NCBI GenBank assembly: GCA_033557835.1
Contig: JAWQRO010000107.1
Coordinates: forward strand, 1-56,779
From: Helochares maculicollis
Lineage: Eukaryota; Arthropoda; Insecta; Coleoptera; Hydrophilidae
DNA length: 56,779 bases
Direction of reading: 5' to 3'
Shown: piece by piece, positions 36,541 through 49,710 of the stretch
Layout: each line of letters starts with the position of its first letter
How positions within the stretch are numbered: the stretch's first letter is position 1
The notes under the pieces: generated by a model
What the model was told of the DNA's origin: nothing
What the model saw: the letters and a program-made list of their open reading frames with translations, nothing else
The model's database searches: none
Made by a program: the position numbers and the translations under genes

Positions 36541-38039
36541 TTTTAAAACTCTCATATAATTCCTTTTACAATTGTAGTTCGATACGCAAATAAAAAATAT
36601 CGATCATTTATACACCATTATATAGAAAACACTTGAACCATTTTACTCCATTAGATAAAATCATAAAACATAATAGATATTAATATAAAACACAATAATA
36701 AAGAAAGAGATATCTGACTAGAAATCAAAAAAGATGGTCAACAAACATCCAAAACTATGCCGCTTTGCCTCGCTTCGTTCTGCAATTACAGCCAAAAACA
36801 AAATGCTTTACTAGTACCTTGCTTTCTAGTTAAAAACATCCACTAGAGATTTTTGCATCTAAAATCAATCTAGTACCGTGGCGCAAATATCTTTCACTGT
36901 TGAAAGACAAAATTTACTCTGTATTTTTGAAATGTTGGTTAGATACCATAAATTGGTTTATATACAATTATAAGAGAAAACAAGAAAAGAATCTACAGAC
37001 AAGCAGGCTACTTATATAGTACATAAAATAGTATTACTTCTCTTCGTTCAGTATTCACATTTTTTTCCGTTTCGTTTTTAATACGGACAAATCGTATATA
37101 AAATATGAGACAGCTAATCTAAAAATGCAAGCAAACGTGAAGCCTAGGTCTAAACAGCGTTATACGCAATTACTTTTGTTTTATGATTTCATAACATTTT
37201 TTAAAATATAATAGATATTTTGTGGTAGCATGCAGGAGTAGAATTAAATATGAAATGTTATATTAGATACCGATAGAGAAAAAAGACTAATATAATTGAA
37301 TGTGGAGTTGAATTTTTGTTGAATTCGAAAAGTTAAACCAATAGAGAAATAACGTAATGTACGAGATCGAAATTATTAAATGTAAAATGTATAAAGTTGA
37401 ATATGAAAAACAAAATAAAGGAATCGACTGTAAAGCATGAACCAAATTTTATGCACTAAAGCTCTTGAAATCTGATTTGCAATTTTAATCCAAACAAGCC
37501 TCAGTCGAAAATAATCTCAAATTCTCAATTCTGAAAGTCTGATATTATAGCGGAATAGAAATCAGTTCACTCTAATCAAACGATGTGTTTACACGAACAA
37601 AGGTAACATTTGCATACGCATAATGAATGGATATTGCCAATATTTGCTATTGATTTGGATGTGTGTAAAGCGATCCCAAGGACGGGTTTTCGAAACTGGA
37701 CGATCACGTACAAACATTCCGTCGCCGCTCCACGATGTCGCGTTCGATTTTTCAGAGACACAATACATATCACTTATCTAGACTCTTTTTTTGCATAATC
37801 TTCAACGATATTACGTTTCGAATCGTGTCATGGGTAGTCACTTCCAAACTAAATCGAGACTATTTTCTCTTTGTGTATTCCGAAAATTCAATTGACGTTT
37901 GGTCTACTAACATATAGACGTTTAGTGACAATACTGATCATTATCGATTGCTCGGCAATTCTTAGAATAAACAAACGTCTCCTCGCTATATAAAAATTTA
38001 TACGACCAGGAAACGTTTGATCAGTGCTGAAATTTTCTA

Positions 38040-38200
38040 AAAGTGTAGAAACTTTCGTAAATTGTAAACGTTATCGTAAAGTGTCGAAATACAGATATTA
38101 ATGAGAATACGGAAATTGCTGGAAAGTGCAGAAATAAGCAAACAATGCAGAAATTGTCTACCCTGCAGATATTTTCTGAGAGTGTGGAAATTTCCTGAAA
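38040..38200. repeat. Degenerate 19-bp tandem repeat
   Basis: Three units in register: AAAGTGTAGAAACTTTCGT (38040), AAATTGTAAACGTTATCGT (38059) and AAAGTGTCGAAATACAGAT (38078). Looser GGAAAGTGCAGAAAT-like words follow to about 38200. Confidence 0.7.
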
Positions 38201-38445
38201 GAGCACTAAATATGTAAAAGTGCTCTATATAGGCAAAATGAGCTCACACACGCGGTTTTTGCTCTTGTTTTAAGCGTGCTAAAAAATTAACAAAGTTTCT
38301 TTTTAGACAGACCCATGCGGGATGCTTTTATTTTCGCTTCCGTGATGTAAACAAACAAGCACTCAACGAAATGCGGAAAACTAAGAGAGATTATTAAAAA
38401 TTTAAATTTAATCAGAGGGCAAGATTAAGCAGTTCAGAAGAAGCA

Positions 38446-38553
38446 TATAAAAGTGGAGCTGTTTCTGTATAAAAGTTGAGCTGCTCCTATATAAAGCCGA
38501 GCTAGTCGTGTATAAAAGCCGACCTGATCTCGTAGGAAAACCGAACTGAAAGG
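38446..38553. repeat. 22-bp tandem repeat, about five units
   Basis: Units begin TATAAAAG and continue with a GAGCTG-like core: 38446-38467, 38468-38489, 38490-38510, 38511-38532 and a weaker fifth at 38533-38553. Each of the first four carries a TATAAA or TATAAAG word, giving an array of TATA-like sites by repetition. Confidence 0.85.
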
Positions 38554-41500
38554 CAAGCGCGTGCTAGGCTCGAAAGAGGCCCAAACACGTGAGGTTAACG
38601 TTTATGCAAATATCACATAATAAAATGTGCTATTTAAAAATTCACCCTTTCAGGCTGCACACGCATTGGGACTCCGTATATGGACTACAAGGCCGATAAT
38701 ATTGATTCCAACGACCAAACCAACCAGCTAACCCCTTGCAAAGGTCGAAATAAGGGGTGCAGACCGCTCTAAACTAGATTCAATCAGCTGGTCGTGCTTT
38801 AGAAACCAACAGTTTCGATTTACTATATTAAATTGGGACTAATTAACCTGAGATATAGCATTGATGATGTACAATGTGCGAAGAAAATCGGGCCCTCTTG
38901 CTATATTATCTGTCAATTAACATAATTAAATGTATTCAAGCCTACTCCGGTAATGTGTCAAAAAGTTACAATTTTATCGAAAATGTATGAGTAGATACAG
39001 ATTTAGGGGTATATAGGAAGTAATTTAGTGGGTTTGCAAATAAGAAAATGTCTAAATGCAAAAACAATAATTTAGATTTTGAAAACCAGTCAAATGTTGA
39101 TTTCATAGCACTGTCCAAGTTTTACCAATAACTCATGTTAATGTTCAGACCTATGATTCTGCCAATGGGGATTGTAAAAATCGAACACAACGAGCTAAAT
39201 CTAGGATAAAAAATGAAAAAACTAACGGCAGAGAGTCTTATCAAATTAAAATAAAATGCTAAAAATTTATATTAACGTCAGTCATTTCAAGTAAATCAGT
39301 GTACAAACTACCTCACTTTGGGAGAGTAGCAAATATAAACAGTATCATGAAAATTTCGACACTCCAGACGTTTACTCCTCAGTGCCTGCAAGTACGAAAA
39401 GTGCTTCAATTAGAAAGTTAAGTTTGAGGACTAAAATTGGTGCAACCCTTCACAATTCGGAGTAAGCAGTCTTTATTATTGCTTGCGTTCTTAAGGAGTT
39501 CAATTGAAATTTTCGTTCAAAATAAATTAAATGGCCTTTACACAGTTTAATCCAATCGTTTCAATGAAGCCCTGCGATTTTTCTCCTTTGAAAATATGGA
39601 GAAAAACTGGCCGCCTTAAACTAACAAAACAGTTGGCTGGCTCTACTTTGGTTGTTATTATATCTAAAATAAAAAATATGAAATATTTAAAAATGCAAGA
39701 TCAGTATCAAATTTTTTTTACACCATTAGGTTTAAATATTTAGAAATGTGATATATAAACGTGTTTAGACAATTACATTTATATTACATATTTTTTTCGT
39801 TATATTTCTTCTAATTTTTTTCTTTATATTGTTTAGCTTTGCCACCTTTGAGATATTAGAAATAATTGTTATATTTAATATCCAAAAATATTTATATGAT
39901 TTTAGCAAAATTCATAAGCAACAAAACTTTTTAGCTGTAAATGAAGATGAGGGTATTATGATAACATAACAGAAAAGTCGGAAAATAAAATATTATCAAA
40001 CCCAGTGCAATGTTTTTTTTTAGGAATTCTGGACTATCTCCACTCAGCATGCGAATTTTCAATACCCTACATCTCAGTTTACGATCGAAGGTTCGTAGTA
40101 TACCTGTGAACCAGTCAACTGAACAACGGTTATAAATCATAATTAGCTTTAATCAGCGCAAAAAGCGGAGTATCTACATATTTATCTAATTTAATACATT
40201 GTAGATTTATGCACAAGTGCCTATAACGCAACTCACCTATACTTATTTAAATTAGACAACGCAAGTGATGTATTGTTTTGAAACTAACGCATGCTATGAG
40301 GAAGTAACCACTTCTTATCGCGAAACTATTATACAAAATAATAGTCGAATTTAAGACATTTAGATTAAAATATGCGTCTTTTACGGTATATTATCATTTT
40401 CAATAACTGATTTGTTCCTTCCTAGTCTCATTTTTCTTTGCGAAAAAATCAATTTTAACTTTGATTTTCGTAGGTTATGTAGAAAACTAAATATTTTTGT
40501 AATTTATTTTAACTCTAATCAACAGTAATTTCAAAAATAGTCTAATATAGTACAATTGTTCCATGTTGTTTAGGGTTCAGCCAAATTGATTAAAACCTCG
40601 CAAACCTTACGCAATTTACATTCACACTAATGCAATTCAAAATGTGGTTAAATGGAGAGGAATTAATGCTTAACTGATTTCGTTAATATATGCATATTAT
40701 ATATTTTTCTAACGAAAATAAGAATATCGCCTTTACTTTATTTCTCAATAGTTAATATTGCGATTTGATCAAAAGCAGTGAGCTTGTAAAGGTATATCTG
40801 CAATTCAATAGCACGAAATGTAAAAAGTATAAGCTATATATAAATATATAAAGACGATGAAAATAAGAAAATGTACTAAGTGCAGAGATGTAGATCAGCA
40901 TCTTCGTAAAAGAGGGCAGCTTGCATGTAAAAATCCAACTTCAATAATATTTATAACACAATGTGTATTAAAAAGAGCGTTGTATACGTTGGCAGTTTTC
41001 TGGTCGTGTTTCAAAATATTTTCGAGTCACTGCTGTGCGACTGAGGTGTTTTGGTACACATTTAACTCTCGGCGAGATAGATAGGTAGAGAGAGACATAG
41101 ATAAGTATCAAAATAGAAGCCGGAAACTTGGAGCATTGGTGTCAAGAAGTGTTTCGAGGCATAAGGTAGACGGCCGAGACTACGGCGTTATGCGTGGGGA
41201 TTTGGTTGCTCGACAAGAATTAGTGTAAGAACACTTGCTCGTGCGCCAGACCGCCTTTTTTTCCTTATCTTACCTTCTATGCAACATTAAAATTAGACTA
41301 GAAGGACCGTCTTTACAACTTAAAACCACATAAGAGGCTTATGGAAATAATCTTTATGAAAACGTTGTATCTAGACTTAAATGGGACTAAATAATTGGCT
41401 TGTATGCCAAAAAATAATTGCTATTCTGGTTACGAAAGACATTTCTGCGATTTCCTGTACTTTCCTCGAATGTTTTGCTTATTTCAGTCTGAATTTGAGG

Positions 41501-41879
41501 CTTCATGGCCATGTGTCTTGCTTGATAACAAAATGCTGATTCGTCACTTAGATAATAGTTTTAAATAAAACATATCGTCACTCCTTTAGGTCCAGTTGAT
41601 TGCATGACGTTGAATTTGATATTCTTGTGATTGGTGTCTTAGAACCACTTTGTAAACATTTTTTGCTTCCAAAATCACTGTATTGAAGAAGTAGACAAGC
41701 TAAAATATATCCTAAGTTATTTTATTCTACTTTAGTTATTTATAATCAAATATAGTACTATTAGATCAAAAACAGCTTTGACTGTATTATATAAACGATT
41801 TATTAAATTACTTAGAAGTTAGACAGTATATTTTTAACATTACTGTATATTTAACATGTTAAATTATATTTGTTCAGCT

Positions 41880-42830
41880 ACAAATCGTTTGAAAATTAAA
41901 ATTGAAACAGATATCGCGGTTAGCATTATCGTACTCGATGACCCTCTTTCGATCCATATTTACAATTTAACCGATATCACCGGACAGGTAGACCGAGCCG
42001 CGCTGTAATTTCGCCATCATCTCTTTGTCAACGTTTAGCGTATGATGTAACTTAGTCTTGACATCATTCATGCCTTACAATATATCGATTATTTAGGTTA
42101 TGTCACAACGATATGCGGAGGTAAATTTGTCGATTCCATTACGACCTCTTCACTCACATAAGAAGCGCTTTGCGTTACTATAACGACAAACGCTTTCATT
42201 TAACGAGGTAGACACTGACAAACTGAAGTTGCAGCGCCATCAATAAGCGTAATTGCTACTAAAATTCGAACATTTAAGATGTTCTTCAATTGGAAACTTG
42301 AGGACATTTTCCGTAGATACTGCACTATTCTGCGAGTTGTTATGAGAGTTTTTCTCAAAGCTAGTATGAAGGCATTGAGCTGCTATTATGAAGCGGCGTA
42401 AGGCTTCTCGAAGTTCCACGTAGCAAGCAAATTCGGTTAAATATCGCGTATAGACCAAACCTGGGAAATGTCATCGTAATGATTATTATGCTCCCTCGTG
42501 TGTAAATACCAAAATTGTATTTTTAGCCCGCGTAATGATCGTTTTGTTACTTATTTTGGCAAGAAGCCCTCCCGTAGAGTTCAGGCCAATGTACGTCGCG
42601 TAATGATTATTTAACTACAACTCGCATACACATACAGATAAATATATAATACGCTAAGTAACTACAGTTCATTGCATCCCAGATTTAATTTCCTAATTGT
42701 AAATTATTGCGTTAATGATTCTCCCCTTCGTGTTACAGCCAAAGGTTATTGGTCACCGATTTTTTTATTGCTGTATTAAACTGAGCTATTAAATTGAACG
42801 ATTCGCTTCGTAAATAAGTTCACTGTTTAA
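41880..42830. promoter_or_regulatory. Candidate enhancer with repeated CGTAATGAT sites
   Basis: A GC-richer, CG-containing island inside the probable mex-3 intron. CGTAATGATTATT occurs at 42475-42487 and 42599-42611, CGTAATGATCG at 42531-42541 and CGTTAATGATT at 42710-42720, so four related sites fall in 250 bases. TAATGATT is typical of homeodomain (Hox/TALE-like) recognition. No coding frame is credible. Target gene and activity are inference. Confidence 0.45.
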
Positions 42831-45639
42831 TTATTAAAATTGCAATTCACTCAAGAGGTTATTTTTTAACTGTTGTATTATTTACAAACCACCAAAGAGT
42901 TTGAAAATCGCTGCAAATTTCGAAAATCGATATAGAACTCAAAACCGTCGTTTTCTTAAGAGTTGCCAAATCGTTCACGTTCAAATCGCAGCTGAAAAAT
43001 GAGTTATGAAAACTACACCCATTAGTAGACTTTAAGTTTTCGTTTTAATGCGATCAGCTTTTGGTAATACCTAGCGTTATAATTAAAAGTGTTTATAATG
43101 AAAAACTCGGTTATTAAAGTGGCGTTAGAAAGAAGTGGATGAACTGACTGGTTTCAGTAGAAATTAGTGATCTAAATCTATACAACGATGAACATTTTTT
43201 CAAAAATAGTATTATTACGTGTCCAATTAATCTTCATTAAAAATTCTATATTTGTATGCAAATATTCTATACATAATCTATTGGAAATTAAATGTATGTA
43301 TTTCTTATATAATTACTTCTTATGTAAAGATGCAGATGCTTCTCAATAAGATTTCCCAGTTCTATTTGCATCAATATAATTGTACAATGAAATTGATGGG
43401 CGTTTAATTATTGGCACTTGTGCGTAGTGAAATTTCACACATTGAATTCATTTCTTCATATTTAATACATTGATGTACGTTTAATTACTTGGTTTTAAAT
43501 ACGAATCATTTCCATTTTACTTTTAAATTGTAGAGCAGAACCTCAAAAACTCAAGAATCGTTATGACAAATACTATTAACTGTAGTTTACCAATTTATTA
43601 TTTATTTGACTACATAGATTTTTATTATAAATATTATAAATGCTATTATAAATAATAATGCTTCTTAATCTAAGCAATTTAATATAGATCGCACGTGGGT
43701 TTCAATTAAATTCATTTTAAAATGGAACCCTAAAATTTGTGAAATCGCAGCGTTATGCTTATTTTAATGTGTTAGCGGTTGGGCGCCAAAGTAACTAGCA
43801 AATAAATATTTTAAAAATATCTTCCTATTTTAAATTATATGTGCTATAATTGATTATAGTTTGAGACTTATAATTCAATGCTAAAGCCTCTTCCAAATAT
43901 TACTTATCAATAAACCTAATCATTACTGAGACTGGCGGTTTTATTTGTTAGTGTTTTCTCCACTTGCATATTCGTTCCATATCAATTTAAAAAATTGCAG
44001 GACTACAAACCCAATCCCTAAGAAGATTATAATACGAAAAGAACTAATACAGTCTAAGTAGTTAATCCAGATATTGATTCTATAAATATACTCCCAAAAT
44101 GTTCAGAATAAAAATATTTACAGAAAACTGAGATAATCTGAATATTTAGCAAATACTATAATTTTATGTTGTTTTTCCAGTTACTGGTTTCTTGTTTCGC
44201 TTATCAGTTAAACCTCTAGGTTTGAAAACGGATTCGTCTAATTACAGCAAAGAGCAGCATATTTATTGTAGGGTTTAATAACTAAAAAAAAATCACAATA
44301 TTTCACAAACAAAACGAGTGATATATATTTAACAAGAAGCATCGTCAGAAGTGACAATCAACATAAAAACGTCACATTTTACTTCTTTTTAATGCCAATC
44401 AGCTCAAGGAATTTAAAAAGAGCAGTTTTCTAACACGTTTAAGCTAATGATGATATATTAGAATTTACAGTAAATTATTTTTAGTCTGAAGTCGGTGACA
44501 ACTGTCATTACTTCTCTACCTGAATCTGCTAACTGGGGATGAATTCAGCTGACTCCTCAATGAATCTTGTACAACAAAAGTTATTGCGCTTTACTTTACC
44601 AGGGGGGCGCAAAGATTTTTTGGTCATCGGAAGATAAGTGTAGTAGATAACAAAATAAGATGCCAGCAATAGAGAGCATAAATAAACTAGGGTCCAACTC
44701 AATCTATCATGAATATGGTGCTGATGACAATAAACAAGGACTTGTATACTAAGATCGATTTATCTGCAAAGTGTAGCACATATCAGAAAACTATTCTGCC
44801 GAGAAAGCAGCAAAGAAAAATTAGTATTCTTCTGTGTTTGTTAATGTTTATGCTTCATTTTGATATTAATTTTGTAGTAGATTAGGCGTGTTCCTTTTAA
44901 GTTTCAGAATGCTGAAGATAATTTGTTTGTGGATGACTGTTCTCTCTGGATGCGATCAAATGGATTAGTCACCTTTTTAAATTTTCCAAAGTGGTGAACT
45001 ACCAATGAAGCCTTATTTAGTGCAAAAATTATCTACCGTTCAAATTGGGCCCTTTTGGAAAAGCAATATTTTAAGCGCCTGATTTCATTCGACCCAATCA
45101 TCAGGTAAACGTTGATAATTCTTGTGAAAATAATGGTCGCGGTAAGCAAGAGGTGGCCGGCTTCTCCCCAGGCGTGTGCAGTCCCCACATTTATAAATTA
45201 TGGCCTGGAATTAATAATATAAAGCGATCGAAACATTTTCAACTCCTTTATTTGTAGTTGTTTGACTCGCAGAAAAGTTGTATGTTGTATAAGGTACCGC
45301 CGCACCAAGCGCAGAGTCGATGCCCACAATAACCTTCCTCTTCGTTCTTGCGCCTTAACGTTATTCTCTCTGGTTAAATCTCGTTATAAATCTAAGTTCT
45401 AGTCGTTCAGAGAGAGTCGATGTAAATATGTTTTAAATTTTGTCGGTAATTTAAAAAGGTGCTTAATTTAAGAACAATTCCTAATCAGCTCGCGTAATAT
45501 CTTCAGTAGAGAGCTATTTTTGGTTGCAAAACGGAATTTTGAAATTTTTATGGGCATTTTTTAGAAATAGCTCATACGTCTTCAATCCTTATGCTTACTT
45601 GCAGTGATTTGACCCAATTTTGGCTAATTTTATTGGAAT
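42831..45639 (-). other. Probable intron sequence, nothing recognised
   Basis: AT-rich, with no supported exon, RNA gene or element. Confidence 0.5.
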
Positions 45640-46060
45640 CCTATTAAGTCATTTTGGCATTGATGCAGCAACCGGAATTGATGTTGCACAAACGGCTAAT
45701 AAATCCCCTGAGTGCTCAGGCACAGTGCAGGGAGGTCGTGCATCATCGGTGTTGTGACATTGCATAACATACTTGGTGATGCGATGAGGCTAGTCTTCGA
45801 CATTGAGAGACCTTATTGACATTTGTCGCCCGTAATGATTAAGTTTGAGCGAAATAATTGACAATGCGACGTAGACAAAGAGAGAGGACGCCCTTCAACC
45901 TGACGGCTTGCCGGGTCAGCTCTCCAACCTTGTGAGCAGGCGTTCAACTGAAGAAGTAGACTGCGTGCGAATGCGATGCGATGCACTGGAATAGCCTTCG
46001 ACAAGAATTTAATTTTTTTACGAAAGGCTTTTTGCGGGATAAGCAGCGTGGTCAAGTCCT
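45640..46060. promoter_or_regulatory. GC-richer island with another CGTAATGATT site
   Basis: CGTAATGATT at 45831-45840 repeats the motif of the 42.5 kb cluster. The island has many CG dinucleotides and no convincing frame (the 80-codon minus frame at 45813-46055 matches nothing known). Confidence 0.3.
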
Positions 46061-47399
46061 ACTTATAGAAATCCCGAATTGCTGCAAAGTTAATAGAGGC
46101 TTTGTCCAACGTTTATCCAAAACTCAATAACTAGTTAATTAGAGTTTTATTCATTTTATTAACAAACCCATGCGCATGTTCTGCAAGTTAATTGAAAGTT
46201 GTCGCCTTTAAATAATATACTATATATGGTTTTTGATTGATGAGCAAGAAATTTCTTCTAATTTAATTCGACAATGTACAGTCTATAGTTTTCAGTAGCA
46301 CAAAAGTGCAGTCTGTAGCCAATTTTTTTTTGTCTTTTTGGTCTCATCATTCGCACCTTAAAATTAAGGAATTGCATTAATAAGATAATAGAAAATGGAA
46401 CATTTTGGGATTTCTTCTTGGATCCATAAAAGACCCCGAGAAAGTGTTGGCTGATAAACGAGGTACTTAGTCTAATGGAAATTGGTCGTGAGTACAAAAA
46501 TGAGATTATTAGGAACCTAAATGGCAGACCTACAAGTCGAAAATTTTAAGCAAAAACTATCTTCAAATACCAAGAGCAACAATTATCTGATTCACTACAA
46601 ACAATAATCATTGTTTCTATTGTTGTAGTTATTTAATATTAACGGGCTGGGAGTATTTACTCATTTAGCATTTCATACTGTAAAGTTAAGCCAGCATCGT
46701 TTCATTTAAGTATGGGAATATAAGCCGTTTTAAATAAAATAACTTAAAGGCACTCTATTTTAAATATTATCGACGCTGCTGTCTTATACCTTAAACTAAG
46801 CAACTGCTATTACTTAATATAAAAACCAATTAACGTAAACAAAACACCGGCAGATATGAATGGTTCGCGATAATAATTACATCCGCTGTTTTAATGTAAA
46901 AGAAGCAGTTTTTCGATACGGTTAGTGTTGCAATTTTTTCATACTTTGTGCATTTGTATGCAGTATATTTAATGATTGCCTTGTAAATATGGCAGTCGCC
47001 TTGAACTCCAGCCAGCATAATTGCCAACCGACCGGGCTGGCTTATAGTCTCTACTCCTTACCCGCGCCTGTATCTAAAGAATCAAAGTATATCACCTCCA
47101 TTTAAATTGCAACAAAGACCAACACCTCCCAGACTTATTCCCAAAAAGGCTGCAATTTGTAATTGAATTCAATGCATAGGAAAGGCTTAACATTTTCCAG
47201 TTTTTTTGATTGTTATTTCTGAGGGTATTACAAGTGTCCCAGAAAAAATATTTAAAAACAATCCCAGAATTTCTGGGAACTATCACCAAAATTATAACAT
47301 ATCCCTGGAATTTTCAATGCAAAATATCGTACAACCCCAAATTTTTAAGCGTTTGCGAAGCATGAAATTCCAAAAATGCATGCGATTCTTTACTGAATA
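46061..47399 (-). other. Probable intron sequence with a STAT-like palindrome
   Basis: No exon was recognised. At 47262-47278 the palindrome TCCCAGAATTTCTGGGA contains TTCTGGGAA (47271-47279), a match to the STAT consensus TTCNNNGAA. Confidence 0.4.
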
Positions 47400-47770
47400 A
47401 GCTTGATCGGGCGTAAATTCGGCTCAGAAGTGGTTTTACGATGTAAATAGGCGCCCTTTAACGCGGCCGTAACTTCTCAGGTTAGTGCATTTAAACGAAA
47501 TAACGGCCAGGAGTTAGTAGAGTAGTTAACAGAAGATGGTCTATTATTAAAAGATGGCATTTAACCTGGGTTATTTCTAGATCCTGAAGCTAGACTACTG
47601 GTGAAATAAAACCTGAATGCAATCTTGTCGCCTGGAGGTTGGCCAGCACGTTGACATTTCCAAGTGGGCATATTCAAAAGAAGTTCACCACATTCTCTCG
47701 CTGTGCGAGAGCGCCATGCTTTCTGATCTTTTTTTTTTGCTATGTTGCTCAATTTCAGCCTAGGTCATCA
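47400..47770. promoter_or_regulatory. GC-richer island, possible regulatory module
   Basis: Contrasts in composition with its flanks. Short open frames on both strands do not resemble proteins. The role is inferred from texture only. Confidence 0.22.
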
Positions 47771-49229
47771 ACCAGAAGATTTGTTATGTATATTGCGATC
47801 AACTTTTATATTCAGATCAGTTTTTACGTTTTTTATGTTATGCGGAAGCACCTGCTACTCAAAGCAGCTTTTAACGTTAATTCAAACGCGCAAAAACATT
47901 AATACCAAATTTCAAGTTGATCAGAATACTATAAATAGCATGGAAAATGTGGCTTTCAACAATGATTAAGCGAGATGTTGCAGAATCAACCTGTAATTGG
48001 TCGTAAAATACATAAATGAAACCTGATAACAATATAAGAAATGCGTTTTTAGTCCTGGACGAGTAAATTTTTTGCTACAACAGTTGTAAATTTCACAACA
48101 GTCTGTATCAGGTGTCTGAATCAAACGATCGCCCTCATTGCAACGCTACTCCTTTTGTTTTTGTAAGTCTTCTTTTGCTTTTCTGACAATAAACAACCAG
48201 CGGATATGCTGGTAGCTGGATTAAAAGGCAGATGTCGAACATTTGGATAAATTGCAAAAAGGACAGGTGCCTTGCATCATCTATTTTTCCTGTGCAAACA
48301 GCCTTAGGAACATGGGGAGGAAAGGAGGGTCAGAACGCCACTAAGGCGTTCAGCGCTTAAATATAGTTGCATCTGACCTCTACTCTTCTCGAGTGCATCT
48401 CCCAACAGCTCCCAGTTCCGTTTGACCTCTTCTAGGACGGCGCAAGCTTTAGACCATTATCTTTATTGATGTTTTTCTCCATTTTATTTGTTATTTACTC
48501 TAAGCTTTTTTCTTTGCTTTTTGTATGATTGGGTTTACACGGTTGGACTTATTTTATGCTTGGGCATATCTTATGATTGGGCTTATTTTATGATAGGTCT
48601 AACGTCCGGTTTTATTTCTTATTAGGCTGCTTTTTATTTTATATTTAGTGGGTATTGCAACTAGTTTATTAATGGTAGACCACCGAACAGTTTACAGTTC
48701 TTGTTAAACAAATATTCTATCTATATTTCCACTAATTAGACATTCAATTAGAAATTAATATTAGAACAGCGTTTTAATTTAGAAGGAGCAGCTGCAGCCG
48801 GGTTTCGATCTTTTAGAGATGAAGATACAGCCACGCCTGACGACTCTACATTTATAAACTTTTCGTTTTAAATATGTAATATGTGTAAGATCTGTTCTTT
48901 TACGATAACGTGCATGTTTTTGTATTACCATTAATTTTTTATCAGCTCTTTTTACATTCCCATAAACTATATGAAATATAGTAAAAAAACTCATTTATTA
49001 TTAATTACAACGGCAAATTATCTCTCTCGTGTTAATCAATTTTATTGGAACAATTGAGACTTTTCAAATAAATCTATCTTTTGTGAATATTTATTTTATT
49101 CAGTTTTGATGATTATATTGTCTTATTTACATTAACATGGTTTGACAATAAAATTGCAGCCACAATTATATTTATTTATAAAATCACGAGTGTTTCCAAA
49201 AAGACGTTTCTGAAAATGAAATAATGTAA
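47771..49229 (-). other. Probable intron sequence, nothing recognised
   Basis: A mixed patch lies at about 48050-48460. No exon or RNA gene was supported. Confidence 0.45.
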
Positions 49230-49710
49230 TTCTAAAAAACTTCATTTAGACGAGAGCAATAGAGCAGCAAGTAAAGAGCAAATCAAATCAAATTCCTTCT
49301 CTTTTCGCTCCCTGCAGCCGCCACCGTGTTAAACACAGAGAAAGAGTCCGGCCGTAAAAATTTTACGACTCGCCAAAAGGCGTGAAATTATAAACATTTT
49401 TTATATCTCGCCCTCTTTATTACGCAATTTGCCCGTTACGCCGTATAACCTCAGGTCATACTGCAGGGGAAGGAGGGTCGCACAACCCGCCCTGCTGCGT
49501 CAGGGGGTGGACTCGCTGGATACCGCAATCTGATGAGAAGATTTGCTTCGTTATATTTCATAGCAACAAAAACATAGTCACGTACAAGGGGTAGTTACGG
49601 CACGTTTATGGTCCACCCTTTTGGCCGATAAAGGAGCGATTGAACTCGCCTTGACACGCTTCGCTCGCATAACTGGACACGAGCTGTTCGTGGTTGTCCC
49701 CCAAGCAATT
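49230..49710. promoter_or_regulatory. Candidate enhancer with Caudal/Abd-B-like sites
   Basis: A distinctly GC-richer island. CGTAAAAATTTTACG at 49353-49367 is a perfect inverted pair of TTTTACG half-sites, and TTTATGG occurs at 49605-49611. Both words resemble Caudal or Abd-B class binding sites. No coding frame is credible. Activity is inference. Confidence 0.4.

Larger units (their letters stand above)
36541..41879 (-). other. Probable mex-3 intron, left part, no exon recognised
   Basis: AT-rich and A-biased on the plus strand in places (27 A against 12 T in 38101-38160). It contains two short tandem repeats (38040-38200 and 38446-38553). No open frame resembles a known protein. A GC-richer patch lies at about 41090-41260. 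Confidence 0.6.

Noticed and set aside
35948..36593. Plus-strand open frames of 126 and 102 codons
   Set aside because: They lie antisense to the mex-3 exon and its acceptor, and reflect the composition of the real coding strand.
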